Source: Ancylobacter defluvii
GTDB lineage: Bacteria; Pseudomonadota; Alphaproteobacteria; Rhizobiales; Xanthobacteraceae
Assembly: GCF_018390605.1 (NCBI RefSeq)
Contig: NZ_JAHBGD010000017.1
Span: 346,352 to 410,351 of the forward strand
Length of the DNA stretch: 64,000 nt
Direction of reading: 5' to 3'
Shown: piece after piece, positions 10,764-20,400 of the stretch
How positions within the stretch are numbered: the first letter of the stretch is position 1
Layout of the letters: the number at the start of each line of letters is the position of its first letter
The notes under the pieces: generated by a model
The model's database searches: none
The model's input: the letters and a program-made list of their open reading frames with translations, nothing else
Told to the model about the DNA's origin: nothing
Translations under genes and position numbers: made by a program

Positions 10764-11171
10764 ATGGGGCGAGGCAGCGCGACGGACGGCATGGGCAACC
10801 GCGCACGACAGACGGGCCTGCTGGCGGCGGCGATCCTCGCCGCCTATCTGCTCGTCCTGCAGACCGTGCTGGGCGGTCTCGCCATGGGCACCCATGCCGG
10901 CATGGGCGTGGCGCTCGGTCCGGCCGGCGAGGTCATCTGCCTCAATACCACGACGCCGGACGGCCAGCAGGACACCGCCGGCCATCTGCCCGATTGCTGC
11001 ACCTCCAGCTGCCGCCTCGGCGCGCTGGCGTCACTGCCGCCACCGGAACTGGCGCCCCTACCTTCGCCGCTTGCCCTGCCGGCTCTCGCGCTCGCCGGCC
11101 CGCGCGTGGACAGCCCCGCCTCCGGCACCGAGCATCTTCCGCACAACGCCCGCGCCCCTCCCGTGGCCTGA
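10764..11171 (+). CDS. Small Cys-containing membrane-associated protein, DUF2946-like
   Basis: This is a 135-residue protein from the ATG at 10764; an ATG at 10791 is an alternative start and the ribosome sites do not decide. An N-terminal hydrophobic segment (TGLLAAAILAAYLLVLQTVLGGLA) acts as signal or anchor. A Cys cluster, HLPDCCTSSCRLGA, sits mid-protein, with another Cys in VICLNTT, followed by a Pro/Leu/Ala-rich tail. Such proteins are often called DUF2946 and lie beside copper genes. Here PCuAC and PepSY genes follow on the same strand 73 and 781 bases downstream. A role in periplasmic copper handling is inferred from context only. Confidence 0.6.
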   Translation: MGRGSATDGMGNRARQTGLLAAAILAAYLLVLQTVLGGLAMGTHAGMGVALGPAGEVICLNTTTPDGQQDTAGHLPDCCTSSCRLGALASLPPPELAPLPSPLALPALALAGPRVDSPASGTEHLPHNARAPPVA

Positions 11172-11244
11172 CGCAGATCCAGCCTTTCCGCATCTGTCGT
11201 CATTCGGACGGCCGCCTTCCGGCGCCGTTCCACGGGAATTGAAC

Positions 11245-11802
11245 ATGTCCGCCTTTTTCAACAGCTTCCGCGACACCACCCAGCGCCTCGCTTTCGCCCT
11301 GCTCGCCCTGGCGCTGCTGCTTTTCGCCTTCGATACCGCGCATGCGCATGGCTTCAAGCTCGGCGCGCTGGAGATCGGCCATCCCTGGGCGCGGATGACC
11401 CCGCCCGGCGCCAAGGTCGGCGGCGCCTATTTCTCCATCGAGAACACCGGCACCACGCCGGACCGGCTGGTCTCGGTCGCCGTCGCCGCCGATATCGCCG
11501 GCCGCGCCGAGATCCACGAGATGAGCGTCACCGACGGCGTGATGAAGATGCAGATGCTGCCCGACGGCATCGCGATCCCTGCCGGCGGCACGGTGGCACT
11601 GGCGCCGGGCGGCTATCACCTGATGCTGCAGGACCTCAAGCAGCCGCTGAAGGAAGGTGCCAGCTTCAAGGGCACCCTCACCTTCGAGAAGGCCGGCACC
11701 GTCGCGGTCGAGTTCAAGGTCGAGGGCATGGCCGGGCCGAAGGGCGCCGCCGGCATGCAGGCCGCCGACCCGCATGCCGGCCACGGCACGCCGTCGAACT
11801 GA
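11245..11802 (+). CDS. Periplasmic copper chaperone PCu(A)C family
   Basis: This 185-residue exported protein has a signal peptide of about 34 residues ending TAHA. The PCuAC domain (about 40-160) starts with 'IGHPWARMTPPGAKVGGAYF', a typical opening. It carries the copper ligands of the H(M)x10Mx21HxM pattern: HEMSVTDGVMKM, then YHLMLQ. Family members receive Cu(I) in the periplasm and pass it to the CuA centre of cytochrome oxidase. The tail (GMQAADPHAGHG) adds His and Met residues that could also bind copper. The flanking Cys-rich and PepSY genes support a copper role. Confidence 0.88.
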   Translation: MSAFFNSFRDTTQRLAFALLALALLLFAFDTAHAHGFKLGALEIGHPWARMTPPGAKVGGAYFSIENTGTTPDRLVSVAVAADIAGRAEIHEMSVTDGVMKMQMLPDGIAIPAGGTVALAPGGYHLMLQDLKQPLKEGASFKGTLTFEKAGTVAVEFKVEGMAGPKGAAGMQAADPHAGHGTPSN

Positions 11803-11952
11803 ACCCTTCACCCCTCGCCGCGGACCCGCCCCGGCGGGATCGGCATGACAGGCCCCCGACCGGCCGCCGGACCTCCGGTGCGGCTGTGCGTCGGCATGCG
11901 CCGGCCGATTCCCTGATGCGAGACGTCCCGGCCTCCCCACGGATGTCGTCCG

Positions 11953-13308
11953 ATGAACGCTGCCGCCTTGTCCGAAGCGCCCGAGCGCGCCCTCAATCTC
12001 TACCGTGCCGTCTGGCGCTGGCATTTCTATGCCGGCCTGCTGGTGCTGCCCTTCCTCATCCTGCTCGCCGTCACCGGCGGTGCCTTTCTGTTCCACAATG
12101 AGATCGATGCGCTCTGGCATCGCGACCTCAAGCAGGTCGAGCAGCGCGCCACCGCTCCGCTCCCCCCGAGCCGGCTGATCGACGCCGCGCTGGCCGCTCG
12201 CCCCGGCGCGGCGCTCAAGATCGTCACCCCCACCACCCCGGACAGCTCCGCCGAAATCGTGGTGAAGACCGCCGACGGCGCCCGCCGCTCGGTCTATGTC
12301 GATCCCTATGACGGGCGGGTGCTCGGCGAGCTCGCCGATCGCGGCACGTTGATGTGGACCATCCGCCGCCTGCACAGCCTCGTCGAATTCGGACCCATCG
12401 CCAATGGCGTGATCGAGATCGTCGGCGGCTGGTCGATCCTGCTGGTCGGCACCGGCTTCTATCTGTGGTGGCCGCGCAAGCAGAGCGGCGGTGTCGTTTC
12501 CGTGCGCGGCACCCCGAAACGGCGGGTGTTCTGGCGCGATCTGCACGCCGTCACCGGCGCCTTCGCCGGCCTCGCCATCGCCGTCATGGCACTGTCCGGC
12601 ATGCCCTGGTCGATCCTGTGGGGCGCCAAGGTCAATGAATGGGCCAACAGCGCCAATTACGGCTACCCGCCCGGCGTCTACGACAATGTGCCGATGTCGG
12701 ACGAACACCTGGCCCACGCCACCGGGCCGACGCCATGGTCGCTGGAACAGGCGAAGATGCCGATGTCCGCGGAGCCGGCCGGCACCTCGATCGGCGTCGA
12801 CCGCGCCACCGCCATCATCGAGGGCCTGGGCGTATCGCCAGGCTATGCGCTCAGCCTGCCGGGCTCTCCCACCGGGGTCTACTCCGCCACCGTCTATCCC
12901 GACGACTTGTCGAAGCAGCGCGTCGTGCATCTCGACCAGTACACCGGCGCGCCGCTGATCGACATGAGCTATGCCGATTACGGTCCCGCCGCCAAGGCGA
13001 TGGAATGGGGCATCAACGTGCATATGGGCCAGGAATATGGCCTCGCCAACCAGTTGGTCTTGCTCGCTGTGTGTCTCGCCATCGTGCTGATGTCGGTCGC
13101 GGCGGGGGTGATGTGGTGGAAGCGGCGCCCGGCCGGCTCGCTCGGCATCCCGCCGGCGCCGGCCGATCCACGGGCGATGCGCGGCCTTCTCGCCATCATG
13201 GCCGTGGTCGGCGTGCTGTTCCCGCTGGTCGGCGCCTCGCTGCTGGCGATGCTGGCGCTCGACTTCGCCTTCGCGCGCCGGCCGCGCCCCGCCCGCGCGA
13301 CGGCCTGA
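11953..13308 (+). CDS. PepSY-associated transmembrane protein
   Basis: This 451-residue inner-membrane protein belongs to the PepSY_TM family. The first membrane segment follows 'LYRAVWRWHFYAGLLVLPFL', a typical family opening. About four or five membrane spans are visible: near residues 25-47, 155-175, 200-220, 360-385 and 410-435. Two PepSY-like periplasmic domains lie between them ('RSVYVDPYDGRVLGEL' and 'RVVHLDQYTGAPLIDM'). Conserved His residues occur in 'RLHSLVEFG' and 'DLHAVTGAFAGL'. Such proteins often accompany iron-siderophore or copper genes and some are thought to transfer electrons to reduce metals. Here the PCuAC neighbour points to copper. The detailed role is unknown. Confidence 0.85.
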   Translation: MNAAALSEAPERALNLYRAVWRWHFYAGLLVLPFLILLAVTGGAFLFHNEIDALWHRDLKQVEQRATAPLPPSRLIDAALAARPGAALKIVTPTTPDSSAEIVVKTADGARRSVYVDPYDGRVLGELADRGTLMWTIRRLHSLVEFGPIANGVIEIVGGWSILLVGTGFYLWWPRKQSGGVVSVRGTPKRRVFWRDLHAVTGAFAGLAIAVMALSGMPWSILWGAKVNEWANSANYGYPPGVYDNVPMSDEHLAHATGPTPWSLEQAKMPMSAEPAGTSIGVDRATAIIEGLGVSPGYALSLPGSPTGVYSATVYPDDLSKQRVVHLDQYTGAPLIDMSYADYGPAAKAMEWGINVHMGQEYGLANQLVLLAVCLAIVLMSVAAGVMWWKRRPAGSLGIPPAPADPRAMRGLLAIMAVVGVLFPLVGASLLAMLALDFAFARRPRPARATA

Positions 13309-13390
13309 CGCGCCGGACGGGATGCTTTCGGCCCGGCGCCCCTTCGCCTAGGATCGCGAGACAGGGGCGCCGGCACCATCACGGGCACGC

Positions 13391-13873
13391 ATGAGCAACC
13401 AACGCGACCACGATCCAGAAGATGCCGAGACCGCGCGGCCGCGCGACGGGCTGTTCATCCGTGTCTATTTCGGCGATGGCCGCCATCTCGGCCCCGGCAT
13501 GATCGAGCTTCTGGAGACCATCCGTACCGAGCACTCCATTCTCTCGGCGGCCAAGAAGATGGGCATGAGCTATCGCCGCGCCTGGCTGCTGGTCGAGGCA
13601 CTCGATACCTCCTACGGCCAGCGCGTGGTGATCACCCATCCCGGCAGGCGCGGCCATGGTACCGACCTCACCGCCTTCGGCGAGCGGCTGATCGCGCTCT
13701 ACCGCGCCATCGAAGCGAAAAGCGCCGCCGCCGCCAGTACCGAGATCGCCGAGCTGCGCGCCGCCCTGACACCGGACCCGGCACCGGAGCGCGGGGAAAA
13801 GCCCGCCTCAACCGCTTCCGGCAAGGCAAAACGGCCGGCGAAGGCTAAAACGTCGGCCCCGGCGGGGTCGTGA
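13391..13873 (+). CDS. Short ModE-like molybdenum regulator (HTH domain only)
   Basis: This 160-residue protein matches the N-terminal winged-helix domain of ModE (about residues 20-125: 'FIRVYFGDGRHLGPGMIELL', 'TIRTEHSILSAAKKMGMSYR', 'AWLLVEALDTSYGQRVVITH'). The tail is low complexity, rich in Ala, Lys and Pro. E. coli ModE has about 262 residues with two molybdate-binding MOP domains; these are absent. It converges with modC, the two reading frames overlapping by 29 bases. A near-perfect ModE box stands before modA. It probably represses modABC, but how it senses molybdate is not evident. Confidence 0.85.
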   Translation: MSNQRDHDPEDAETARPRDGLFIRVYFGDGRHLGPGMIELLETIRTEHSILSAAKKMGMSYRRAWLLVEALDTSYGQRVVITHPGRRGHGTDLTAFGERLIALYRAIEAKSAAAASTEIAELRAALTPDPAPERGEKPASTASGKAKRPAKAKTSAPAGS

Positions 13874-14957
13874 AGTCCGGACTGCGGCTGTCCACCGCCA
13901 CCGATTTGATCATCGCCCACACCGCGAGCCCCGGCGTCAGGCCCAGCCGCTCGACGCTCTCGCGGGTGACGCTGGCGGCGAGCCGGCTCGCCCCGGCGAC
14001 CAGCGCCACATCGGCATAGGGACCTTCGCCCGGCGTGATCGCCTCGACCACCGCCGGCAGCAGGTTGCTCACCGAAACATCGACCGGCTTGGCCAGCGCG
14101 ATGGCGACATCGCGCGCCCGCACCCGTGCCCGCACGGCTCCACCGAGCCGCATCTCGACGCGCGGCACCCTGAGCTCGCCGCCGGGGAAAGCCAGCGTCG
14201 ACAAGGCATAGTCCTCGTCATGCCGCGCCACCGTGCAGTCGAGCACCGTGCCGAGGTCGAAGCGCCCAATCACCGGCAATATGTCCGCCCGCGACATCAC
14301 CTCCGCCACCTCCCCCTCGGCGATCTGGCGGCCGTCCTTCAGCGCCACCACCCGGTCGGAGAGCCGCAGCACCTCCTCGATGGAATGGCTGACATAGAGG
14401 ATCGGCAGCCGCATCTCGTCGCGAAGACGTTCCAGATAGGGCAGGATCTCCGCCTTGCGCGCCGCATCAAGCGCCGCGAGCGGCTCGTCCATCAACAGCA
14501 GCCGCGGCTGCGCCAGCAGCGCCCGACCGATGGCGACGCGCTGCTTCTCGCCGCCCGACAACGTATGCGGCCGCCGCCGCAGCAGATGGCCGAGGCCGAG
14601 CAGATCCACCACCGCCTCGAAGCCGATACCGGCATCCATCCCCCGCGCGCGCCGCTGGCCGTAGCGCAGATTGCGCTCCACCGACATGTGCGGGAACAGC
14701 CGCGCATCCTGGAACACATAGCCGGCGCGACGGCGTTCGATCGGCACATCGATGCCGCCAGCCGAATCGAAATAGGTCGCGCCGTCGACGACGATGCGGC
14801 CCCGGTCCGGTCGCACCACCCCGGCTACCGCCTGGATGATGGTGGTCTTGCCGGCGCCGGAGCGGCCGAACAGCGCCGTTACCCCCGCCCCCGGCGCGGT
14901 GAAATGCGCCGAGAGCGAAAAACCCGGGCGCGCCAGCTGGATATCGACCTCGATCAT
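13845..14957 (-). CDS. modC: Molybdate ABC transporter ATP-binding protein
   Basis: This 370-residue ATPase drives ModB. The Walker A motif is FGRSGAGKTT, the signature LSGGEKQRVAIGRAL, Walker B LLLMDEPLAAL, and the switch His lies in YVSHSIEEV. The domain from about 290 to the end is a TOBE/MOP module ('VSNLLPAVVEAITPGEGPYA' onward) that binds molybdate in family members. Length is near the usual 350-360. The start overlaps the modB stop by four bases. The C-terminus overlaps the ModE-like gene on the other strand. Confidence 0.95.
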   Translation of the reverse strand: MIEVDIQLARPGFSLSAHFTAPGAGVTALFGRSGAGKTTIIQAVAGVVRPDRGRIVVDGATYFDSAGGIDVPIERRRAGYVFQDARLFPHMSVERNLRYGQRRARGMDAGIGFEAVVDLLGLGHLLRRRPHTLSGGEKQRVAIGRALLAQPRLLLMDEPLAALDAARKAEILPYLERLRDEMRLPILYVSHSIEEVLRLSDRVVALKDGRQIAEGEVAEVMSRADILPVIGRFDLGTVLDCTVARHDEDYALSTLAFPGGELRVPRVEMRLGGAVRARVRARDVAIALAKPVDVSVSNLLPAVVEAITPGEGPYADVALVAGASRLAASVTRESVERLGLTPGLAVWAMIKSVAVDSRSPDFTTPPGPTF

Positions 14958-15643
14958 GCGCGGCCGATCAATGTGCGGATCCGCCGGTCCGCGAGACCGG
15001 CAAGCAGCAAGGAAGCCAGCGCCAGCACGATCGACACCACCGTGAGCCGCAGCGCCATGGCATCACCGTCCGGCATGTGGGTGGCGCTGTAGATGGCAAG
15101 CGGAATGGTGCGCGTCTGTCCCTCGACATTGGAGACGAAGGTGATGGTGGCGCCGAACTCGCCCAGCGCCGAGGCGACGGCGAGCAGCGCGCCGGAGAGG
15201 ATGCCGGGCAGCATCAGCGGCAAAGTGATGGTGAGGAACACGTCGAGCCGGTTCGCCCCCAGCGTGCGGGCGGCAGTCTCCAGCCCGCGATCCACCGCCT
15301 CCAGCGCCAGGCGGATGGCGTTGACGGTGAGCGGGAAGCTGATCACCGCCGCCGCCACGATGGCGCCGGCGGTGGTGAAGATCAGCCGGATGTTGAACCA
15401 TTCGGCGAGATACTGGCCGAGATAGCCGCGCGCCCCGAGGGTGATGAGCAGCAGATAGCCCACCACCACCTTGGGCAGTACCAGCGGCAGATAGACGATG
15501 CCATCGAACAGGCTTTTGCCGGGAAAATCGAGCCGCGCCAGCACGAAGGCGGTGGCCAGCGCGAAGGGCAGGCTCCAGAAGGTCGCCCAGAACGCGACCT
15601 TCAGGCTCAGATACACCGCCGTCCATTCCTCAGGCGTCAGCAT
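14954..15643 (-). CDS. modB: Molybdate ABC transporter permease
   Basis: This 229-residue inner-membrane permease has about five hydrophobic segments. The opening 'LTPEEWTAVYLSLKVAFWAT' is typical of ModB. The ATPase-contact loop is 'AARTLGANRLDVFLTITLPL', and 'LGEFGATITFVSNVEGQTRT' is a highly conserved ModB stretch. The gene starts 39 bases after the modA stop and overlaps modC by four bases, so modABC reads as one operon on the minus strand. Confidence 0.96.
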   Translation of the reverse strand: MLTPEEWTAVYLSLKVAFWATFWSLPFALATAFVLARLDFPGKSLFDGIVYLPLVLPKVVVGYLLLITLGARGYLGQYLAEWFNIRLIFTTAGAIVAAAVISFPLTVNAIRLALEAVDRGLETAARTLGANRLDVFLTITLPLMLPGILSGALLAVASALGEFGATITFVSNVEGQTRTIPLAIYSATHMPDGDAMALRLTVVSIVLALASLLLAGLADRRIRTLIGRA

Positions 15644-15682
15644 GGGCTCCCCCGGATCGGCAGCCCGTAGCCGCCGCTTCCG

Positions 15683-16483
15683 TCAATGCACCACGAAGCC
15701 GTATTTGGCGTAAACCGCCTTGGCTTCCGGGCCGACCAGGAAATCGAACACCGCCTGGGTCTCCGGCGTGTCCTGCTCCTTGACGATCTCGTAGGGATAT
15801 TCGACCGGCGGGTGGCTGTCGGCCGGGAAGGTGGCGACGATCTTCACATTCTTGGCGATGGCGGCATCGGTGGAATAGACGATGCCGGCCGCCGCCTCGC
15901 CGCGCTCCACCAGCGCAAGCGCCGCGCGCACGCTCTCGGCGCCGACCACCCGCCCCTTCACCTTGTCCCACTGGCCGAGATTGGTCAGCGCGGTCTTGGC
16001 GTAGACGCCGATCGGCACGCTGTCGGTAAGGCCGGTGGCGAGCCTGCCGTCGGCGCCGAGGAAGGCCAGCCAGTCGAAGCTCTTGTCGATCTTGACGTCC
16101 TTGGCGGTGTCGGCCGGCATGATCAACACGAGGCTGTTGCCAATCGGCGTCACTCGCGTCGCCTTCAAGGTCAGGTCCTTGCCCTCGGTATAGTCCATCC
16201 ACTTGTTGTCGGCGGAAATGAAGATGCCGGCAGGCGCTCCGGCCTCCAGTTGCTTGGCGAGCGCCGAGGAGGCGGCGAAGGAGAACACCACATCCTTGCC
16301 GGTCTTTTCCTTGTAGAGCTTGCCGATGTCCTGCAGCGCATTGGTCATGCTGGCGGCGGCGAACACCGTCGTCTGCGCCCGCGCCTCCGAGACCGGGGCG
16401 GCAAGGTTGAGAAGCAGCACCGCGGCCGCGGCGGCTGCCAGCTTTACGGCCGGCCGGAACAGGTGGGCGGAGGCATGGAACAT
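15683..16483 (-). CDS. modA: Molybdate-binding periplasmic protein
   Basis: This 266-residue binding protein has a signal peptide of about 36 residues ending SEARA. The mature protein begins QTTVFAAASMTNALQDIGK, with the Ser of AAAS and the Ser of FAASSALAKQL as the usual molybdate ligands. Later motifs are 'GAPAGIFISADNKWMDY', 'GNSLVLIMP', 'SVPIGVYAKTALTNLG' and 'ERGEAAAGIVYSTDA'. It is the first gene of modABC. A ModE operator lies 19-35 bases before its start codon, so it is likely repressed when molybdate is plentiful. Confidence 0.96.
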   Translation of the reverse strand: MFHASAHLFRPAVKLAAAAAAVLLLNLAAPVSEARAQTTVFAAASMTNALQDIGKLYKEKTGKDVVFSFAASSALAKQLEAGAPAGIFISADNKWMDYTEGKDLTLKATRVTPIGNSLVLIMPADTAKDVKIDKSFDWLAFLGADGRLATGLTDSVPIGVYAKTALTNLGQWDKVKGRVVGAESVRAALALVERGEAAAGIVYSTDAAIAKNVKIVATFPADSHPPVEYPYEIVKEQDTPETQAVFDFLVGPEAKAVYAKYGFVVH

Positions 16484-16501
16484 GAGGCGTCTCCCGGGAT
16501 C

Positions 16502-16518
16502 ATATATTCGTTCATATA
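16502..16518 (-). promoter_or_regulatory. ModE box upstream of modA
   Basis: On the minus strand the sequence reads TATAT-GAACGAA-TATAT, the two half-sites separated by seven bases. E. coli ModE recognises TATAT-N7-TAYAT, so the match is exact. The symmetry extends outward to GATCAT...ATGATC (16498-16525). It lies directly before modA, near where the promoter or start of transcription should be, fitting repression of modABC. Confidence 0.88.
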
Positions 16519-16523
16519 CATGA

Positions 16524-16846
16524 TCGGACGAACGACGCCAGTACCGAAGCGGTGAAGCGGTGAAGACATGCCACTGCGCCCGCCTCCTGCGGTGCGGGCG
16601 CGCCAGCGGCGCGATGCAAGAGGTGCCGAGACCGGATGTTGCCAGCTGAGTAACAGTTAGGAGCGGTGCGGCCGCCGGAAGGCGGTCACGTCACGGATCC
16701 CGCTACCGCCCTGACCTCCCTCGTCCTTGTCCGCCGGCCGGCCGCAACGACGCCGACGCGCGATACCTCTCCCGCTGCGACACGGAAGAGACCCTGCCGG
16801 TCCGATCACGTGCAGGCCGCGTCCACCGCAAATACCGCAGATAGTG
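16524..16846. other. Non-coding stretch between modA and a small hypothetical gene
   Basis: About 320 bases. Apart from the ModE box at its left edge and the expected modA promoter, nothing further is recognised. Short open frames here have no family features or ribosome sites. Confidence 0.5.
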
Positions 16847-17086
16847 TCAGTCGATCATCCCGGTGCGGCGGGCCACCTCGGCGGCGACCCGCTCGGCCTC
16901 GGCGACGAGGTTCCACGCCGCCACCTGGTCGCTTTTGCCGAACAGAATGGACGGCCCCTGCGAGACGATGCGCCGGCCGCAGCCGTCATCCACCAGCGAG
17001 AACTCGTAAATATGGTGCGCCACCCGGTGCATTACCCGCACCGTGGAAGGCGAGAGGGTGACGATGTCGAACTCGGCCTGCAGCAT
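16847..17086 (-). CDS. Small hypothetical protein (79 residues)
   Basis: The ATG at 17086 has an excellent ribosome site (GGAGGAGAA) and starts MLQAEFDIVTLSPSTVRVMH; an upstream in-frame start at 17158 has none. The protein is soluble and mixed alpha/beta in character, with 'IYEFSLVDDGCGRRIVSQGP' and a C-terminal helix 'AWNLVAEAERVAAEVARR'. There is no signal peptide and I recognise no family. It lies between modABC and a divergent small secreted protein gene, with no operon partner, so context gives no function. Confidence 0.6.
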   Translation of the reverse strand: MLQAEFDIVTLSPSTVRVMHRVAHHIYEFSLVDDGCGRRIVSQGPSILFGKSDQVAAWNLVAEAERVAAEVARRTGMID

Positions 17087-17277
17087 CACGTTCTCCTCCC
17101 CATACGTCCCGCCGCCGGAGAAATGGCGGGAACCCGGCCGCTTGTGCGGCTCGCCCAATCATTCCCCGGCGGCGGACAGGCCCCCACCGGGTCGTTGAAC
17201 TGGAACTTTCGTCTATCACGAACGTTGCGACAATGAAAAAATTCATCACGTAACGTAACATGACACCGGAGAGTGGC

Positions 17278-17478
17278 ATGAACCGTACGACAACTCTCAT
17301 CGCCGCCGCCGTTCTTCTGGTCGTGGCTCTCTATGCGGCGGTGCATTTTTCTGGCCGCACCACGCCGCAGCCGACCGAATCGCCGACGCCGCCTGCTTCC
17401 GACAGCGCGCCGGCTCCGGTCGCTCCGGCTCCCGCCACACCCACGCCGCCGGCGCCCGCCAACCCGCCAGCGCCGTGA
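17278..17478 (+). CDS. Small Pro/Ala-rich membrane-anchored protein
   Basis: This 66-residue protein starts at an ATG preceded by GGAGAG. Residues 6-25 form one hydrophobic segment (LIAAAVLLVVALYAAVHF), probably an uncleaved anchor or signal sequence. The rest is almost wholly Pro, Ala, Thr and Ser with PAP and PTPP repeats, suggesting an extended periplasmic tail. No family is recognised. It ends 10 bases from the convergent glgX-malQ stop. The ribosome site and membrane segment support a real gene, but it could be missed or called spurious by some annotators. Confidence 0.55.
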   Translation: MNRTTTLIAAAVLLVVALYAAVHFSGRTTPQPTESPTPPASDSAPAPVAPAPATPTPPAPANPPAP

Positions 17479-17488
17479 TCGAGTGCGG

Positions 17489-20400
17489 CTAACGCACGGC
17501 GCGCATGGCTTCCAGCGCCAGGCGCGCCATCGGCGTGTCCAGCACCGTTTCCACCGGCTGCGACAGGCGCCGCCGCCAGTTCGGTCGCTCGCGGTCGGTG
17601 CCCGGCAGGTTTACCGCCACCGTCTCGCCAGCGAGGTCGTCGAGTTGGGCGAGCGCGATCAGCGACGGCGTGCGGGCCACATAGGCATGCACGGCGGCGA
17701 GGAAGCGGGGGTCGAGCGAGGCCCCTTCCGCCGGCAGTTCGGCGATCAGGCCCTCGCGCAACAATGCGGCGCCGAGCCGCGCCTTCTCCAGCGCCCGCTC
17801 TGCAAGAGCAGCCTCGAAGGCGATGTCGTCGTCGAGCCCCAGCGCCAGCCGCTCGTCGAGGTCGACGCCCTCCCACCAGCCGGCAAGCGTCGGCAGATCG
17901 TGCGTGGAGACGCAGGCCGCCGCCAGCGTCGGATAGTGGTCCGGCGGCGCGAAGCCTTCGCCCTGCCGCTCGAACCACAGCACCTTGTAGGACAGCATGC
18001 GCTCGCGATCGAGCTCTCCGCGCATGCCTTCCGGCACCGTGCCGAGGTCCTCGCCCACCACCAGGCAGCGGGCGCGCCGGCTCTCCAGCGCCACCTGGCC
18101 GGCGAGATCGGCGAAGGGATAGGCGAGATAGGCGCCCTCCACCGCCCGCGCGCCCTCCGGCAGCAGGAACAGCCGGCGTAGCCCCATCACATGGTCGACC
18201 CTGAGCGCGCCGGCATGGCGCATATTGGCGGCAAGCAGCCGGCCATAGGCGCGATAGCCGTCGCGGGCCATGGCGAGGGGGTCGAGCGGCGGCAGGTTCC
18301 AGTTCTGCCCCTCGGGGCCGAGCGGATCCGGCGGCGCGCCGATCGTCACCCCCGCCATCAGCGCCTCCGCCTCCCCCCACGCCTCGGCGCCGTCCGGCGC
18401 GGTGCCCACCGCGAGGTCGCGATAGAAGCCGAGCGGCAAGCCGGCGGCCTGCGCCCGCTGCGCCGCCGCGCCGAACTGGCGGTCGGCGATCCATTGCTGC
18501 CACAGCTCGAACCGCATCTCGCGCCGATGCGCGGCGGCAAACTCGGCTACTGCCGGTCCACGCGCGATGGCGAGCTCCTCCGGCCAGTCGCGCCAGTTCA
18601 GGCCGGCGAAGCGCCGCGACAGCAATTGAAACGCTGCGAAACCCTGCAAGGCCTCGCCGCCCTCGGCGACGAAGCGGTCGAAATCCGCATCCGCGGCCTC
18701 GCCGGTCGCCGCGAACGCCGCTTCCAGCACCAGGCGTTTGGCTGCCCACACCCCGGCATAATCGACGTCGCCTAGGGCCGCGAGCGCGATGAACTCGCCC
18801 TGCCCGGCCGCCAGCGCATCATTGACCATCGCCGGCCCGGCCAGCGCGGTGACATCGATATAGATCGGGTCGAGAAAACGCCGATCGGAAGGGTGGTAGG
18901 GGCTCGCCCGCCGGCGATCCTGCGGAAACAGCGCGTGCAACGGGTTGAGCCCGAGAATCCGCGCCCCTCGCGCCGCCGCCGCCTCGCCGAGGTCGGCCAG
19001 CGCCGTGAAGTCGCCGATGCCGCAATCATGGCCGCCGCGGCGCAGGGTGTAGAGATGGCCGGCAAGGCCGAAGACGCGTTCACCGGCTTCCAGCGCTGGC
19101 GGCAGATAGCCCGAGCGCGGCGCCACGGTCAGCTGGCATTCGCTCGGGCCGAGCCGCAGCACATGCCGCCCCGGCGGCAGTTCCGGCAGGCCAACGCGCC
19201 GCTCGGCGGCAAGCCGCCCGTCCGGCCGCGCCACCTCGCGTGTCACGCCCTCCTCGGGGCGGATGCGCAACGGCTGCTCGCTGCCGTCCTCCAGTACGAT
19301 GGCGAGGTCGAGGCTGCGCCCGCTCAACGCCGCCGTGCCGCCCAGCACCAGCTCGGCGCCGCCCGGGCGCACCACCAGCGCCAGCGGCAGATCGCGGCCG
19401 AAACGCTCCTCCGACAGCGTCGCGAGGCTGTCGCGCACCTCGCCGCCGCTCCCCGCCGGCAGCTTGAGCGCCGCCAGCAGCGCCCGCTTGGTGTCGTCGC
19501 TCACCGGGTGGTGGTTGCCGTCGACATCCCACCACTCATGAGCGATGCCGGCGGCGGCCGCGAGGCTCTCCAGCAGCGCCGGATCGGCCGGTCGCCGCGC
19601 CCGCTGCGGCATTGCCTCCTCGACGAGAATAAGCACCGCCCGGCCGGCAAGCGTCAGCGATCCGTCATCCGGCGCCAGCTCCGGCTTGGCCTCCGGCCGC
19701 GACGTATCGGCGGCAAGCCGCCAGGCGAAGCCATCCCGCGCCTCCGGCAGCACCAGCGGCACCGCCGCATCCGCGGCGTTCATCGCCACGATCACCCGGT
19801 CGGCCGGCCGGTCTTCGGCAGCAGGCGCATAGAACCCGGCCACCAGCGTCCGCGTCGCGGGATCCTCCCAGCCGACGGCGGTTCCGTCCGCCGCCCGCCA
19901 CGCGACATCGGGGATGCCGCTGGCATCGAGCGGCCGCCCGGTCAGCGGCGCCTCGCCGGTCAGCGCCGGATGCGCGCGGCGCAGCGCCACCAGTTTGGAG
20001 GTGAAGCGCGCCAGCCCGCCATCCACCTTGCTCCAGTCGAGCCAGGTCAGGACATTGTCCTGCGCATAGGCATTGTTGTTGCCGAGCTGCGAGCGCCCGC
20101 ATTCGTCGCCCATGGTGAGCATCGGCGTGCCGCGCGCCGCCAGCAGCGTCGCCAGCAGCGCCCGGCAGTCCCCGCGCCGCCGTGCCGTCACCTCGGGATC
20201 GTCGCTCGGTCCCTCGACGCCATGGTTCCAGCTGTGATGGGCGTCGGTGCCGTCGCGATTGTCCTCGCCATTCGCCTCATTGTGCTTTCCCGCATAGGAA
20301 ACGAGGTCGATCAGCGTGAAACCGTCATGGGCGGTGACGAAATTTATCGCCCGCGACAGTGGCCGCCTACGCACCGCGAACACATCGGCCGAGCCGGCGA

